64,000 nt of DNA from Micropterix aruncella (Eukaryota > Arthropoda > Insecta > Lepidoptera > Micropterigidae), in assembly GCA_944548615.1 (NCBI GenBank), contig OX155960.1, positions 11,904,365 through 11,968,364 on the forward strand. Reading direction: 5' to 3'. Of this stretch, positions 1 to 20,724 are shown one piece after another. The position numbers were made by a program, and so were the translations under genes. The notes below the pieces were generated by a model that saw only the letters and a program-made list of their open reading frames with translations, was not told where the DNA came from and did no database searches. Positions within the stretch are counted from its first letter, which is position 1; each line of letters starts with the position of its first letter.

Positions 1-2
1 TT

Positions 3-690
3 GCACTCCGCTGGTACAACTTCCCACCAGTCGTGCGTGACATTGTAGCCTCCTACTACAACTGTCTGACGTTCCATGTTAAAACGCAAGAATGGACTAC
101 CCGCTCTATACCATATTAAATTGGACTATTTAAGGGCTGTTGCCTCTCCCCGACGATTTTTAATATAGTTTTTAATATACTGCTGGAAAGCCTGACCCAG
201 TTTGACAGGAAGTGGGGCTACCGTTTTAAAACAGACGGCCAATACACCTCGTCGTGCCTCGCTTTTGCCGACGACCTAACTTTCATCACCAGAAGCCCCA
301 AGCAGCTTTCCCTGCTATTACAGAAAGTGGAGCTTTTCTGCGACTGGTCAGGCTGTATAAAAGTGAAGCCCTCCAAATGTTTTTGCCTTGGACTCGCCCG
401 CATAGACACAAAATTTACATCCTATGACCCCAAATTGGTCTATAAGGGCTCTTTATATATAATATATAAATTCCTCGGCAGAAAAATCACCCATCAGGGA
501 AAAGACGTCTCGGGCGATCATGTTATAGAGCATTTCAAAAGTTGCCTGGCAAAAATAGATGCCTTGCTAATTTCTGGCCCTCGTAAGGCCTGGATCTATG
601 ACAATTATCTAACGTCACATTTGTCATGGCCCTTTCTTATTTACGGTTTTACCAAAACCCAACTGTCCCGTCTAGATCTAATAGGGTGGC
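3..690 (+). pseudogene. Reverse transcriptase fragment of RLE LINE copy A
   Basis: The conceptual translation shows a degenerate RT motif 4 (GLFKGCCLSPTIFNI), then LAFADDLTF, where the FADD box holds the catalytic aspartates, then a thumb-like segment. A stop codon in the upstream part (near 117) and a further shift show decay. The reading ends at QLSRLD, where the inserted retroposon begins, and the sense sequence resumes beyond it with SRLDALVTASLKSWL. It belongs to the same element as the endonuclease downstream. Confidence 0.85.
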
Positions 691-1324
691 CACGATGACC
701 CATGTGTTCAGGGTCGGTCACACTCACGGGTCAACACCCATCCGATGGCCTCCACGCATGGGGTGCGAATCCGGGTAGGACACTGGGTCAACCAGTCTCC
801 CCTGGGAATCAAACCTCTGGCGCTCCTGGATGGTCTGCGCACCGAGCGGCGCGAGCCAATCGATTGTGCTCTCCGACTAACAGTCGGGGGAGTCTGGGAA
901 CTGTATTGTTTCCTATAGAGCGGGGGTGGTTGCCTACCTTACGGCGACTGCTCTTGAAATGACCATTGGCCATCCGATCCCGGTTCAGAGTCGGGCAAAG
1001 GACGCCTTGGTCCGCGATAGATTCGGTGCACACCGTTTCACCGCTTCGTAAGGGAGAGGAACGCGCAAGCGACCTCGAACTCGGAACCAATCGAGAGACC
1101 GGAGAAATCTGGTCACAATTGGAAGCAAGGGCGCGAGGGTCGGCCCGCCAGGTAACACTGGCTATCTCGCGGTAAGGCGTTGGCTTCTTGCGGGTTGTGA
1201 CGTAGCTGGACGTTGGATTTGTTCTGTCCTAAGTCTTCTACGTTCACTGCAGGGCGACAGAACGAGAAAATCGTTAAAACGTCCTGTGGTGACGGGCTCG
1301 CCCGTTGTAGTTGACACCGCAAGT
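678..1324 (+). mobile_element. Retroposon-like insertion with 14-bp target duplication, family X copy 1
   Basis: The insert is bounded by a perfect 14-bp direct repeat, TGTCCCGTCTAGAT, at 664-677 and 1325-1338. It has no terminal inverted repeats, no poly-A tail and no convincing coding frame. Related copies lie at about 25776-26446, 31990-32370 and 17100-17860, with shorter pieces at 3600-3770 and 22040-22160. Copies share a right end resembling GTAGT(C/T)GACA followed by a few bases. A target duplication of this length without inverted termini suggests retrotransposition. I do not recognise the family. Confidence 0.7.
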
Positions 1325-1338
1325 TGTCCCGTCTAGAT

Positions 1339-1734
1339 GCGCTGGTGACAGCTAGTTTAAAATCCTGGCTGTCCTTAGCCAAACCAGCTGACCCCTCGAC
1401 TCTCTTCAGGTCCAGACAAAATTTTGGGCTAGCGCAAAAACTGCCCTCTCTGCTCTACGCCAACTCCAGAATAACCAAAAATTCGATTCTGTGCAATTCC
1501 AAAGATCCGGCAATATCGAAGCACGTAATAAGTGGCCGTAGTGATTCAAATGATCTACAAGCCCGCGTAGACTTCCACAAAAAGTTCCTTACTGGAATCA
1601 GCCAGAATGGCACTGGTCTGGGGTATGGCAGTACAACCACGAGCGACGTGGACTTGAAGAAGTCTATTTTGCGGGGAGATTACGACAGCAACAGTATGGC
1701 TCATGCTATTGGCCTTCAATGCCAGAATGATTAA
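1339..1734 (+). pseudogene. Post-RT linker segment of RLE LINE copy A
   Basis: After the inserted retroposon the LINE coding sense resumes, giving SLKSWLSLAKPADPSTLF and a stretch up to a stop at 1734. In R2-type proteins this interval links the RT thumb to the zinc knuckle and endonuclease. The following coding block at 1768 is close by, so the stop and frame change here are decay of one original open frame. Confidence 0.7.
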
Positions 1735-1767
1735 ACAACAATTGGGGACTTTTGCATTCCGCCTCCA

Positions 1768-2562
1768 ATGCACTGGAAGGTAATGCTCTATGACTGGACG
1801 CCAGAGATGCTGAAATTTTATTTGAATGCCTTTCAGCATACACTTCCAGACCCCAGTAACCTCGCTCGTTGGAGCTTTGCCGAGGATATTTCTTGTCCCC
1901 TCTGTAGCAATACCCCTTGCACAGCTAGACACATTCTAGCTGGCTGCAAGGTGGCCTTAGATCAAGGACGGTACACTTACCGCCATGACAAAGTTCTCGC
2001 TGTTATTCGCGAGGTAATTAGTCTCTCGGTGGCTCGTGCCAACAAGGGTTTGACAGTATCCTCCAAACCCCCAATACAGTTTGTGCGGGATGGCTCTAAA
2101 GGCAAAAAACATTTAACTACAAAACCTTTCTCAATAATCGAGAAAGCTACAGATTGGATTCTGGAGATGGATTCGGTCTCTAAGCAGTATAAATTCCCTG
2201 AAAGTCTCGGATGCACAGCCCTCCGTCCAGATATAACTCTTTACTCTCTATCTTGGAAGGTGGCTCTTATTGTAGAATTAACTGTTCCATGGGAATCAAA
2301 TATCCCAAAAGACCACGAGTACAAATTAAATAAATACCATGATCTTGCAAATGCCGTAACCCGGAACGGCTTCACTGTTCACCTTCACGCGGTGGAAGTT
2401 GGCGCTCGTGGCCTGCCAGCTAAATCTCTATTTCACCTCTTTAAAGATCTTGGCCTTTCCAGAAAAATAATCAACTCTTCCTTAGAAAAATTATCTAAAA
2501 CTGCGATTTGCGCATCTCAAATTCTATGGCTTCGAAGGGGCAGTGAATGGGTGGTAAGGTGA
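1768..2562 (+). pseudogene. CCHC knuckle and restriction-like endonuclease domain, LINE copy A
   Basis: This 264-residue open stretch is the C-terminus of the LINE protein. Residues about 45-62 form a CX2C-X8-H-X4-C knuckle (CPLCSNTPCTARHILAGC). Residues about 150-200 carry the PD-(D/E)XK-like core: RPDITLYSLSWK, then ELTVPWE, then a lysine/tyrosine segment (HEYKLNKYHDL), as in R2-class endonucleases that nick the target. The tail FKDLGLSRKI is shared with the truncated copies elsewhere in the window. The block itself is intact, but upstream breaks mean it cannot be made as part of a full protein. Confidence 0.88.
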
Positions 2563-2722
2563 ACGCTCACATGTGGCAAGACAGCTGTCCTAAACCTACC
2601 ACAGCCGGTTCGTAAGTCAGGAATCCACTGCTCACCCCCCAGAAGTTTAAAAAAAAATATATAGTATTATGATGGGCCCGACTCCGGTCGGGGAATTCCA
2701 TGGCAGCTCCGTTTGTATTTAT

Positions 2723-13422
<10,700 letters not shown>

Positions 13423-14044
13423 TGTTTATTCAATTTCACGATCAAAGCCGCAATAACCTAGGAAAATAGTTATTTTTCACTTTTGAAAACGGCAAACAAG
13501 TCAAAACAAGCATAAAATTTCATTCGATGTCAGTCGAACAAACGTCAAACTTCCCTCCAAAAGTTTTTTTTTAAATGATAAAAGCAGCATGAAGTCATCA
13601 TGGTGTTGACAGAAATTGCCGTAGCGATTGCCGTACGTTTATAATCGCCGTTTTACATGTCTCATCTAAATAAAACTTTTCTCATTATTTCAGAGTGGCC
13701 GTCAGTAATAATAGTAGTCAAAATTAAACTAAATTAAAAGAATTCAGATGCAATCGAAGCAATATAATTAGGCAGAAGTGCACGATAGTGGTAATACGGC
13801 TACCGTCACAGTTGTCCTACGTACGCAATGCATTAATAACATCCGGCCCTAGAATATGCATGAAGCAGACGTATTTATCCCGCGCAACGTTTCGTGGGAT
13901 AAGTGTGTCTGATTTCACGCAAATTCAGGAGTCCGACGTCATGATACGTTGCGTACGTGGCGTACGCGGTACAAGTATGACGCTGATCTAAGTTTACTCA
14001 CTTATTATTACCATGAAGTTTGAAATGAATCAACAAGATTTAAA
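13423..14044. other. Rad51 upstream region
   Basis: This is the sequence 5' of the Rad51 start codon, where its promoter and 5' UTR should lie. No TATA box or initiator can be assigned with confidence. No divergent gene begins here. The GC content rises around 13740-13980 without a credible frame. Confidence 0.4.
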
Positions 14045-16678
14045 GGGTCATTCCGCCATTTCGTGCAAATCGCCTGTAAACACTAATATGAGACTGCATA
14101 CAGCATTTAGAAAAAAAGTTTTATTGAAATATATTTACTCTAAGTGTAAGGGAGAAGGCTCTTCAGAAAATCTAATTCTGAAGTACATAGTTTTTTTAAT
14201 CCTAAAAATACATGGAAAAATTTCATTCCTCTCCGCCTCCAAACCACAAACTTCTAATTCGTCGATGTGTTGTACTTAAACTTGCCAACACATACTTAGT
14301 TGTCTTAGCATACATGAAAGATAAGGTAAACATACTTTAGGTATTAAAATATAAGACATCTACAATTACATATAAACAAAATATTTCTACTTTTGTCTTT
14401 GGCAACAGAGATTCTATCATTTCCGGCGCAAAAATAAATTAAGTATATGTTGCTCCGCAACAGGAGTCCAAGCGTCTACCGCAGATCATTACGCTCCTCA
14501 TTGGTCAGTCTGTCGCGTAAGCTCTCAAGGCTGTGTGAAAAGTCGCTGTGTAAAAAGATATTTACATTCTTTCTCCTTATTTCGAGTTTGTCACCGTTCA
14601 TCAGTCATCACCATCCAACAAGTCAAACAGTAAGTACAAAACAAAAAAGCTAAGTTTATATCCACTTTGGTGTGTTTTGGTAGTGTCTTTTCGTCCACTG
14701 TTATTGAAACTTCAAGGTCATCAATCACGCGAAATATGCAGAATAAACTTCCATTATTTCATTCCACTCTTTGTCATTACCTTCCTTTCCTTCCAAATTT
14801 ATGTAGGATGGTAATGAAACGTATTGGAAGGTAATTAAAACGTGTCAGATGGTAATGAAAGCGTTTGGAAGGCAATGAGTTATTGACAATTGTGAATGGT
14901 TTTGAAGGTTTTTATAGGAAACTTAAGAGCTAAGTAGATAAATGTAAATGATCTATATGTCAATTTTGACCTGTGTATTTGGGGTAAATTATGAAAGAAC
15001 TCTCATTTTATAATAGCTTTTTGCGTATTTCTGTTCAGTTAGGTTTCTGGCGCCACATTATATAATGTAGGTACTAGTTTTGAGTCCATTTGTCCAATCA
15101 TTCTAGTTCGCTAGTCCGCAGTGATATTGCAGTTATAGAAAACAGCATTTTAATATTCCTAAATCTTTTAAATTAAAATACTTTGCAACTATTTTATTTT
15201 TCACTAGGTTTAGAATTTTCTTATTGCAATTTAACATGGCCTGACCAAGAAAAAGTTATCCAAAGAAGGAAAGCTGGAAAAAGATAGGCAATACAAAAAA
15301 GAAAAATATGAACAAATAAAAAATGCCCAGAACTCAATGCAAAAGGAGAAAGAAAGAAAAAGGTACCTACGATAGGCGAAAAAAAAATGCAGAAAATTTC
15401 TAATACTAAAGTCATGATACCACAAGCTCAAAGCGAACAGAGGAAAAGATGGTGTAAAAAAGTACACAATACTTGAAGAAAAAAACAAGAAATGAAAATA
15501 AAATAATAATTATAGTGAAAGATTCGCCAAATGACAGCGAGATCGAAAATATATACATAGAAAGTGGAAGATCCATTACGGATTTAAAACACAAACGCAA
15601 AAATGACAATGAGAAGATTGCACTACAGACATCAGAAAGTCTTCAAGCAATTGAAAGATGAAATCATCAAATTGAAGACACAAATAAATATAGTCAAAAA
15701 AAAAAAACAAATTATCGAAGACCCAAGGGTGAATGATATGATATAATAAATGAAAGCTGCAAAATAGGTGAAGAAAAGTTACTTTTCGGGGAGTCTCTGT
15801 CAAAGAACTTTGGAAAAGAATACAAGTGGCTTGACAAAAAAAAAACAAAAGGCTTTTTGCGTAAAAAATGATTAAAAATAGAAATAAGCTGAAAAAGTGT
15901 AAAGTGTGAAGTGTCATTTTCCAATAAAAAAACAACTTAAAACAACAGATTTAAAGGAACTAGACCAAAATACATTGTTTTATTGAGGAAGATGTCAATA
16001 GTAGTCAAGCTTCTGGTAAAAAAAGAGTTTGTAGATAGGAAGGTAATGAAAGAATACGTTACGGCGTCAAAAAACAGGAAAAAAAGTTACAAAAGTACAA
16101 GAGCACAAAAGTCTATTGATTTCATAAGGAAAGTAGATCTCAAGATTTTATATTTTTTATTTTCTATTTCTTATTCCATACTTTATGTTTCTAGAATTAT
16201 AATAATATGTTTAATGTATGTAATTCATGTTATGCGAAAAAGAATAATAAAGATTTCTTAAAATTTCTTAGATGATTTAGTTCATTAGTGGCCGCTTTAA
16301 AAATAGGCTTCATAACTTTTTAATGTTGGTTTTGTTTATGATTTTTTTTAATAAATATATTTTGTAAAGAAACAATAACTGATATTATTTCTATATCATA
16401 TGTAATTACCATCCTCAGCTAATATTACCTTCCAGGCTAGTGTCATTACCATCCCTTGACGTATCATTACCTTCTTGACAAATTTCATTACCTACCATCC
16501 CGATCGTCATTACCCTCCGCCCATTTATTAGTAAAGTACACTATGTACCAAAGTGCCTCCCACATAAATGTCTTTACTAGGAGGTCTTAATTATATTAAA
16601 TATCAATAAATCTGAAATTCAAGAAAAAAAAATTGCTCCGCGGAATACCCTGTTTTGCACGAACGGTCGGAATGACCC
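14045..16678 (+). mobile_element. Decayed DNA transposon with inverted termini and subterminal motif clusters
   Basis: The left end GGGTCATTCCGCC...TTCGTGCAAA and the right end TTTGCACGAACGG...CGGAATGACCC are inverted relative to each other. About 700 bp inside the left end (14775-14880) is a cluster of GGTAATGA-like motifs, and just inside the right end (16395-16515) is a cluster of the complementary TCATTACC motif, each roughly five or six copies. The middle holds a badly decayed coding region (15230-16150). Flanks are TTTAAA on the left and ATAAAT on the right; a TTAA-type duplication is possible but not clear. Superfamily not assigned. Confidence 0.75.
15230..16150 (+). pseudogene. Relic of a transposon-encoded lysine-rich protein
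   Basis: Across several stops and shifts the plus strand gives a basic N-terminal segment (KKYKR-like repeats with QSEQRKRWCKK), a coiled-coil-like stretch (QLKDEIIKLKTQINIVKKK), SLSKNFGKEYKWLDKK, and RKMSIVVKLLVKKEFVDRK. I recognise this order from uncharacterised proteins found with DNA transposons of arthropods, but cannot name the family. It lies between the inverted termini and would be the element's own gene. Confidence 0.5.
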
Positions 16679-16689
16679 ATAAATAGGTA

Positions 16690-17860
16690 TTATGTGGAAT
16701 TTTACTGCCATTTCTGTCGCTAGAGGGCGAAGTGGCGATGTGGGCCCATTCTACATCATTCGATCTGATGTTGTCCCTGGCATTGGGGATGTGTGCTCGA
16801 CCCTATTAGGGACCACTAACGAGGGCGGCTGTGTATGTGTCCCTTCGGAAGTGTCGCTGAATGCCCCCGTTTAAGGTTTTGTGAAAAGTCTGTGATTGTA
16901 TGTAGTGGTCGCCTTCGGGCTTCACGGGTACCTTAGACTCGCACAAATACAGTAAGTTTTTGCATTGTTTACTAAGGACAATCCGGTAGGGTAGTTAGTT
17001 CGCTACTAAGGCCAAATTTCAGCAGGCCAATTCCTAGCTTAATTTGAATTGAGTTAGGCGGGGGAGAGTCAGCGGCAGCACAAGTCGCTGGCTCCGACCA
17101 ACTTTAGTCTCATTCCGAGGGACTCGCAGCAACTGTAAAGGGGGAGGTTGCAAGTGAGGACTAAACATATTCAACCTAATTGGTACACCGGTAGAGCCCG
17201 GACGAACTACCATTTGGTAGCCTCATCGAAAAGGGTCGAACCCGGAAAGGACTCCGTTTCCCCTGTTACGGCTGTGTCGTGGAAATGGGATCGAATCCTC
17301 TGGGAAATGACCTTTAGGCGATGCCGGGAGGTTTGCGCATGGTGCGGCGTCATCCGATCGACTGTGTACTTCGGTACATAACTGGGGGGAGAAGATAGAA
17401 ATGATCTTATACGTATCATAAGAAGCGGGGGTGGTTAAAGCCCTAATGTCAGCTACTCTTGAAACGACTCGTTGGCCACCCGGTCCCGTGTGAAAGACGG
17501 GTAAAGCTCCACACGGCCAGCGATAAATTCGAACTAAATTACCGCTAACTCCAGGTAGAGGCCGCGCAAGTGACTTCGAAACTGCGACCATTCTGGTGGA
17601 CGAAGCAATCCGGCCAAGTCCGGTAGTGATTGCGTGAAGCTGCCCGCTGGATTCACTTCCTAGTGCCTCACGGTAAGGCGTTGGGTTCTCACGGGCATGT
17701 TGGCGTAGTTAGAAGTAATTGAACTGTGTCATCCCCAAGTCTCTGCGTTCACCCCACGGTAGAAAGAATGATCTATTATCGTGATACATTCCTGGGGCGG
17801 CAAGTTCGCCCGTTCGCTTAGTTGACATTTCCAAAGGGTTCCTCTGAGTATACGCCTCCA
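16690..17860 (+). repeat. Complex repeat related to retroposon-like family X
   Basis: The right part (17425-17860) parallels 678-1324 block by block: 'gcgggggtggtt', 'cttgaaa(c/t)gac', 'cgg(t)aaggcgttgg(g/c)ttct', and 'gttcgcccgttcg...agttgaca'. The left part (16690-17420) is not seen in the first copy, so this may be a longer or composite member. No credible protein is encoded. Short open frames here are incidental to moderate GC content. Confidence 0.5.
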
Positions 17861-18168
17861 CCCCTATACCAATGTGATGCATTAACTTCTCATTCTAATT
17901 TTAAAAAATGGTCATAAAAATTACCGTAAAATAAGATTTTTAGAAAATAAAGTAAATAATATTAATAATATTTCAAAACATTTTGTTTGTGAAGCAAATT
18001 AGATGACATTTCTGTGGATTTTATCATCCTACTAGATTTTATGTCTATTCTGGATTGACAGTATTTAATTTTCCCTTAAAACTCCCTATCAAAATTCCCA
18101 TTATTATCTTATAAATAGGATAAAAACGAATTTACCGCGTGAACTTTGTAGCACCCGACGTTTCGACG

Positions 18169-18230
18169 ACGTTGCAGCTGCCGTTGTCTAGGGTAGACTG
18201 GTCTACCCTAGACAATGGTGGCTGCAACGT
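18169..18230. repeat. Imperfect 62-bp palindrome
   Basis: The arms start ACGTTGCAGC and end GCTGCAACGT, meeting at GTCTAGGGTAGAC-TG-GTCTACCCTAGAC, where pairing is perfect for 13 bp on each side. Such a structure would extrude as a hairpin. It may be the terminus or core of a foldback MITE. Confidence 0.65.
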
Positions 18231-18439
18231 TGCCGAAGAGAATCTTAGCTGCCGGTCACATGTTTTGCGTGATCGTAATAATCGTGAGTTGATTGCGTAC
18301 TCGCCAAACTTTCTGGTTTTCTGTCGATTTTCTGGTAACCGTTCTCGATGTGGGAAATGAGGGCTAAGAGCTGGCAATAGAGAAATACCGCTGATCAGAT
18401 CCAGCGTCGGTACGGAATGCATCCTTGAAGTACCTAGTT

Positions 18440-18600
18440 AAATGATATATCTATCTGGGGCAGACCACCTGGCTCGGTAGACTGAACTTCAGCAAAGAGG
18501 CCAACGGAAGTATAGCACTGTGGTGGGAAGCGTTCTGAAAACTTGGCATCGCCGTATCTTGGAGTGCGATCTACCGCAATGCCTAAAGACCGAGGTGTGT
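18440..18600 (+). pseudogene. RTE LINE RT fragment (within duplication)
   Basis: The translation shows YLSGAD/YIYLGQTTWL-like residues, GRLNFSKEANG and LWWEAF, with frame breaks, an RTE C-terminal fragment. The identical piece occurs at about 26945-27100 in the other copy, so the LINE inserted before the segment was duplicated. Confidence 0.65.
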
Positions 18601-18629
18601 TCTACCTGTAATGTGTCCGAGGTGTGTTT

Positions 18630-18960
18630 TTCAACCTATTTTTAATTTTGCTTTCCCGGTAAAGGGAAAGTTTTGTGAATGCAATTTTTTTTCGAGATAG
18701 ATATACATTTGACACCCCCCACCTGACCCCCCAGAGATGATTAGGACCATTTCCAAACTGAAATCTATCTGTGAGTCTGTGCGTGTGTCTGTGTGTGAGG
18801 CTATGTGTGTGTGTGCTTGTGTCTGTGTGTATTCCTTCACAATAGCGCTCAAACGCTTTATCCGATTGAGCTGAAATTTGGCATGCTGGCATCATTTGGT
18901 CATGGCAAGAGTTGAAAAGGTTGTGGTTGAAATCAGTCCACCAGAGGGCGCGCCAGTCTT
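18630..18960. repeat. TG-rich dispersed repeat, family Y
   Basis: The unit runs from 'tttcccggtaaagggaaag' through 'tcgagatagatatac' and a (TG)n(TC) run to 'ccgattgagctgaaatttgg' and 'catttggtcatggcaagag'. Other copies lie at 21605-21890, 27120-27410 and, reversed, at about 58015-58150. No open frame or clear termini are seen. Confidence 0.7.
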
Positions 18961-19592
18961 ACGTCAATCTCGAGATATTGCAGTTAGAGACTTGAAATTC
19001 AATACACAGATGCCTCGTTGGACCGAATTCATATTGGGAAATTTAGGTTGAAATGTCTCGTATACAAGTGACGCAAATGATATTTAAAGTCCGCCGCCAT
19101 ATTAAAAAAAATACTTTTTCACGAAATTTATTATGTTCTTTTCTTTACGTAGATTTTATACACATATTTAGACAAATTTGAATGTTCGCCTTGGAGCAGA
19201 CTATAGCCAAGTTAGGTGACTAAAATAGGACCGCTATCAACAGTATTTATGTTATTAGTTTTTTTCTACTGGATTTTTGTGTATGACATTTTAATTGTAT
19301 GTTGTCTATTTAACTCTATACATATATTTATTGTAAATTACGAATTAAATTAAATTAAATGACATTGGGTGCGGAAACCTGAATCATGAGTGTGGGACTC
19401 GTCCACAAGGTTATAGTCGCTCAGCGAGCTATGGAGAAAGCTATGCTCGACGATGACAACTATTGTCTTTCTCAATTATTAAGAATGATCGCAATATTCG
19501 TGAGTTGATTGCGTACTCGCCGAACTTTCTGATTTTCTGTCGATAGTTAGTATTTAGTGAGTCGATTTCAATGGTTCGTTCTGTATTTTCAG

Positions 19593-20011
19593 AAGACGCG
19601 TTTGGATGAGCGAGTACGACCTGCGCTCCGCGCAGGACTGCCAGACCAAAGGGGTCGAGGTCTGCAACCCTCCCGTCCAGGTTTTTTAACCTTTAACTAC
19701 ACTCGCGGTTTTGGCACACGTATGTCCACTATGGGGTTGTTTTGTACCCCTTTTCTTTTTTAGGAAAATTTTAATATAAATGAGAAATTATATATATTTC
19801 CTATTTTAGTATAGGAATAAAACGCCATTTGAGAATCGAATTACTTTAATATTATTCCAATTGTGGGGTACGTGGGGTACGTTTGTACCCCGCGAGTGTA
19901 GTTAAGGGTTAAGTGGCCACATTTGTCTATCCTTGGAAATACATATCGAGGCCCGCTATATCCAAAAACGACATAGATCTTATCAATCTGGAAAAAAAAT
20001 CCAGTGGAATA
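19593..20011 (+). pseudogene. Disrupted copy of protease-homologue exon 4
   Basis: The acceptor (TTTTCAG) and donor (GTAAGA) are kept, but the exon is split by a TTAA-flanked MITE at 19690-19908 that brings an immediate stop. It also has a VWVGEYD to VWMSEYD change and several replacements in the second half (for example NDIGLI to NDIDLI). It lies upstream of the signal-peptide exon, so it is a nonfunctional relic of the partial duplication. Confidence 0.92.
19690..19908. mobile_element. piggyBac-like MITE in the duplicated exon
   Basis: TTAA flanks both ends (19686-19689 and 19909-19912). The termini are CCTTTAACTACACTCGCGG and, reversed, CCCTTAACTACACTCGCGG, one mismatch apart. The 219-bp body has no coding capacity. 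TTAA duplication with CC(C/T)-starting inverted ends is the piggyBac signature. Confidence 0.88.
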
Positions 20012-20063
20012 GTAAGATATCTTCTTATTCCTATTTTTCAGCTAAAAGTATGCTTATAAGTAG

Positions 20064-20666
20064 TTTTTTGTTTTTTTTTTTGTGTGGGCTATTTAAGCAA
20101 TGTAGCATCTTATATAGCGATTTAAAATGAAATACATAGGTACGTATCGGAATCCTTATTATCGGCAATATTTTATTTGAAGTACATCACTCAGGGATTA
20201 TCATACTGCGAACGCACCTTAAGTTTTTCGATGAAATCGAACGCGGCCGCCGCAACCGTCAATTCGGCAATCAGCTGTAAAATTCAACAAAATAGAAGTT
20301 GGTGTTTTGATTTCCTTATTTTTGGGTTTGCTGGGAATATGTTTTATTACAGAGCTACTTTTTTCGCGCGAGCGAAATGAAAGCGCAGTTGTTATTTTGA
20401 AGATGCAGGACGTTGCGGCGGTTAGAAAGTAAGCTTTTGAGGATATTTAACCTTTATAATAATAATAATAATAAACTCTTTATTTCAATTTTTTTCCCTG
20501 TTATGAGATCATCAGCCGTTGGCATAATCCGGTCTGACATGTTTCTAAAGTATGTATTTTGAAGTAGTCGGTTAGCTTAGACTGTTGTTAGTAGCTAGCG
20601 GAGACATACATTGATTATTAGAGCAGGTATAGCGATAAATAACATTGTGGAGAGCGTTTAGCCAAA
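20064..20666. other. Upstream region of the protease-homologue gene
   Basis: This interval should hold the promoter. It contains a T-run at 20066-20080, an (ATA)n microsatellite at about 20456-20475, and 20177-20380 with moderately GC-rich sequence but no convincing frame. A possible A/T-rich box (GATAAATAAC) lies at 20633-20642, some 25 bp before the start codon, too close to be a TATA box unless the leader is very short. Confidence 0.35.
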
Positions 20667-20724
20667 ATGCAATTTAAAGCAGGGATTTTAGCAGTGTTTT
20701 TTATATTGACGACGGTATATTCAG
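20667..20724 (+). CDS. Protease homologue exon 1 (signal peptide)
   Basis: The context GCCAAAATGC precedes 19 codons: one lysine, then a hydrophobic core (ILAVFFIL) ending TTVYS, then one base before a GTATGT donor. Cleavage is expected near the exon end. The size and phase (1) are typical of signal-peptide exons. Confidence 0.85.

Larger units (their letters stand above)
1..2722 (+). mobile_element. R2-like LINE with restriction-like endonuclease, copy A (5' end off window)
   Basis: This is the 3' half of a non-LTR retrotransposon of the early-branching class that carries a C-terminal restriction-like endonuclease (R2/R4/Hero/Utopia type). Reading in order are reverse transcriptase (about 3-690), a post-RT segment (1339-1734), a CCHC zinc knuckle and the endonuclease (1768-2562), then a short 3' UTR ending in a motif with GGCAGCTCCGTTTGTATTT. 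The same 3' end recurs at 7975, 21290, 35425 and 37050, which defines the family and its 3' terminus. The copy is dead: an in-frame stop near 116-118, further frame breaks, and a 647-bp insertion at 678-1324. The clade name is inferred; the architecture is visible. Confidence 0.88.
18328..20063 (+). repeat. Segmental duplication, upstream copy
   Basis: This block repeats 26826-28628 collinearly with few differences: an RTE fragment, a TG-rich repeat, a spacer, then exon 4 of the serine-protease homologue with its acceptor and donor. Relative to the downstream block it has an extra short tandem piece near 18600, lacks the MITE present at 27826, and gains a different MITE within the exon. It lies about 0.6 kb upstream of the gene's own start codon, so it is a partial duplication and not part of the gene. 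Confidence 0.92.

Noticed and set aside
1768..2562. A host gene of 264 residues
   Set aside because: The CCHC knuckle, the PD-(D/E)XK core and four further copies of its tail show it is a LINE C-terminus.
18132..18422. Protein-coding frames on both strands around the palindrome
   Set aside because: The frames mirror each other across the inverted repeat and lack any motif.
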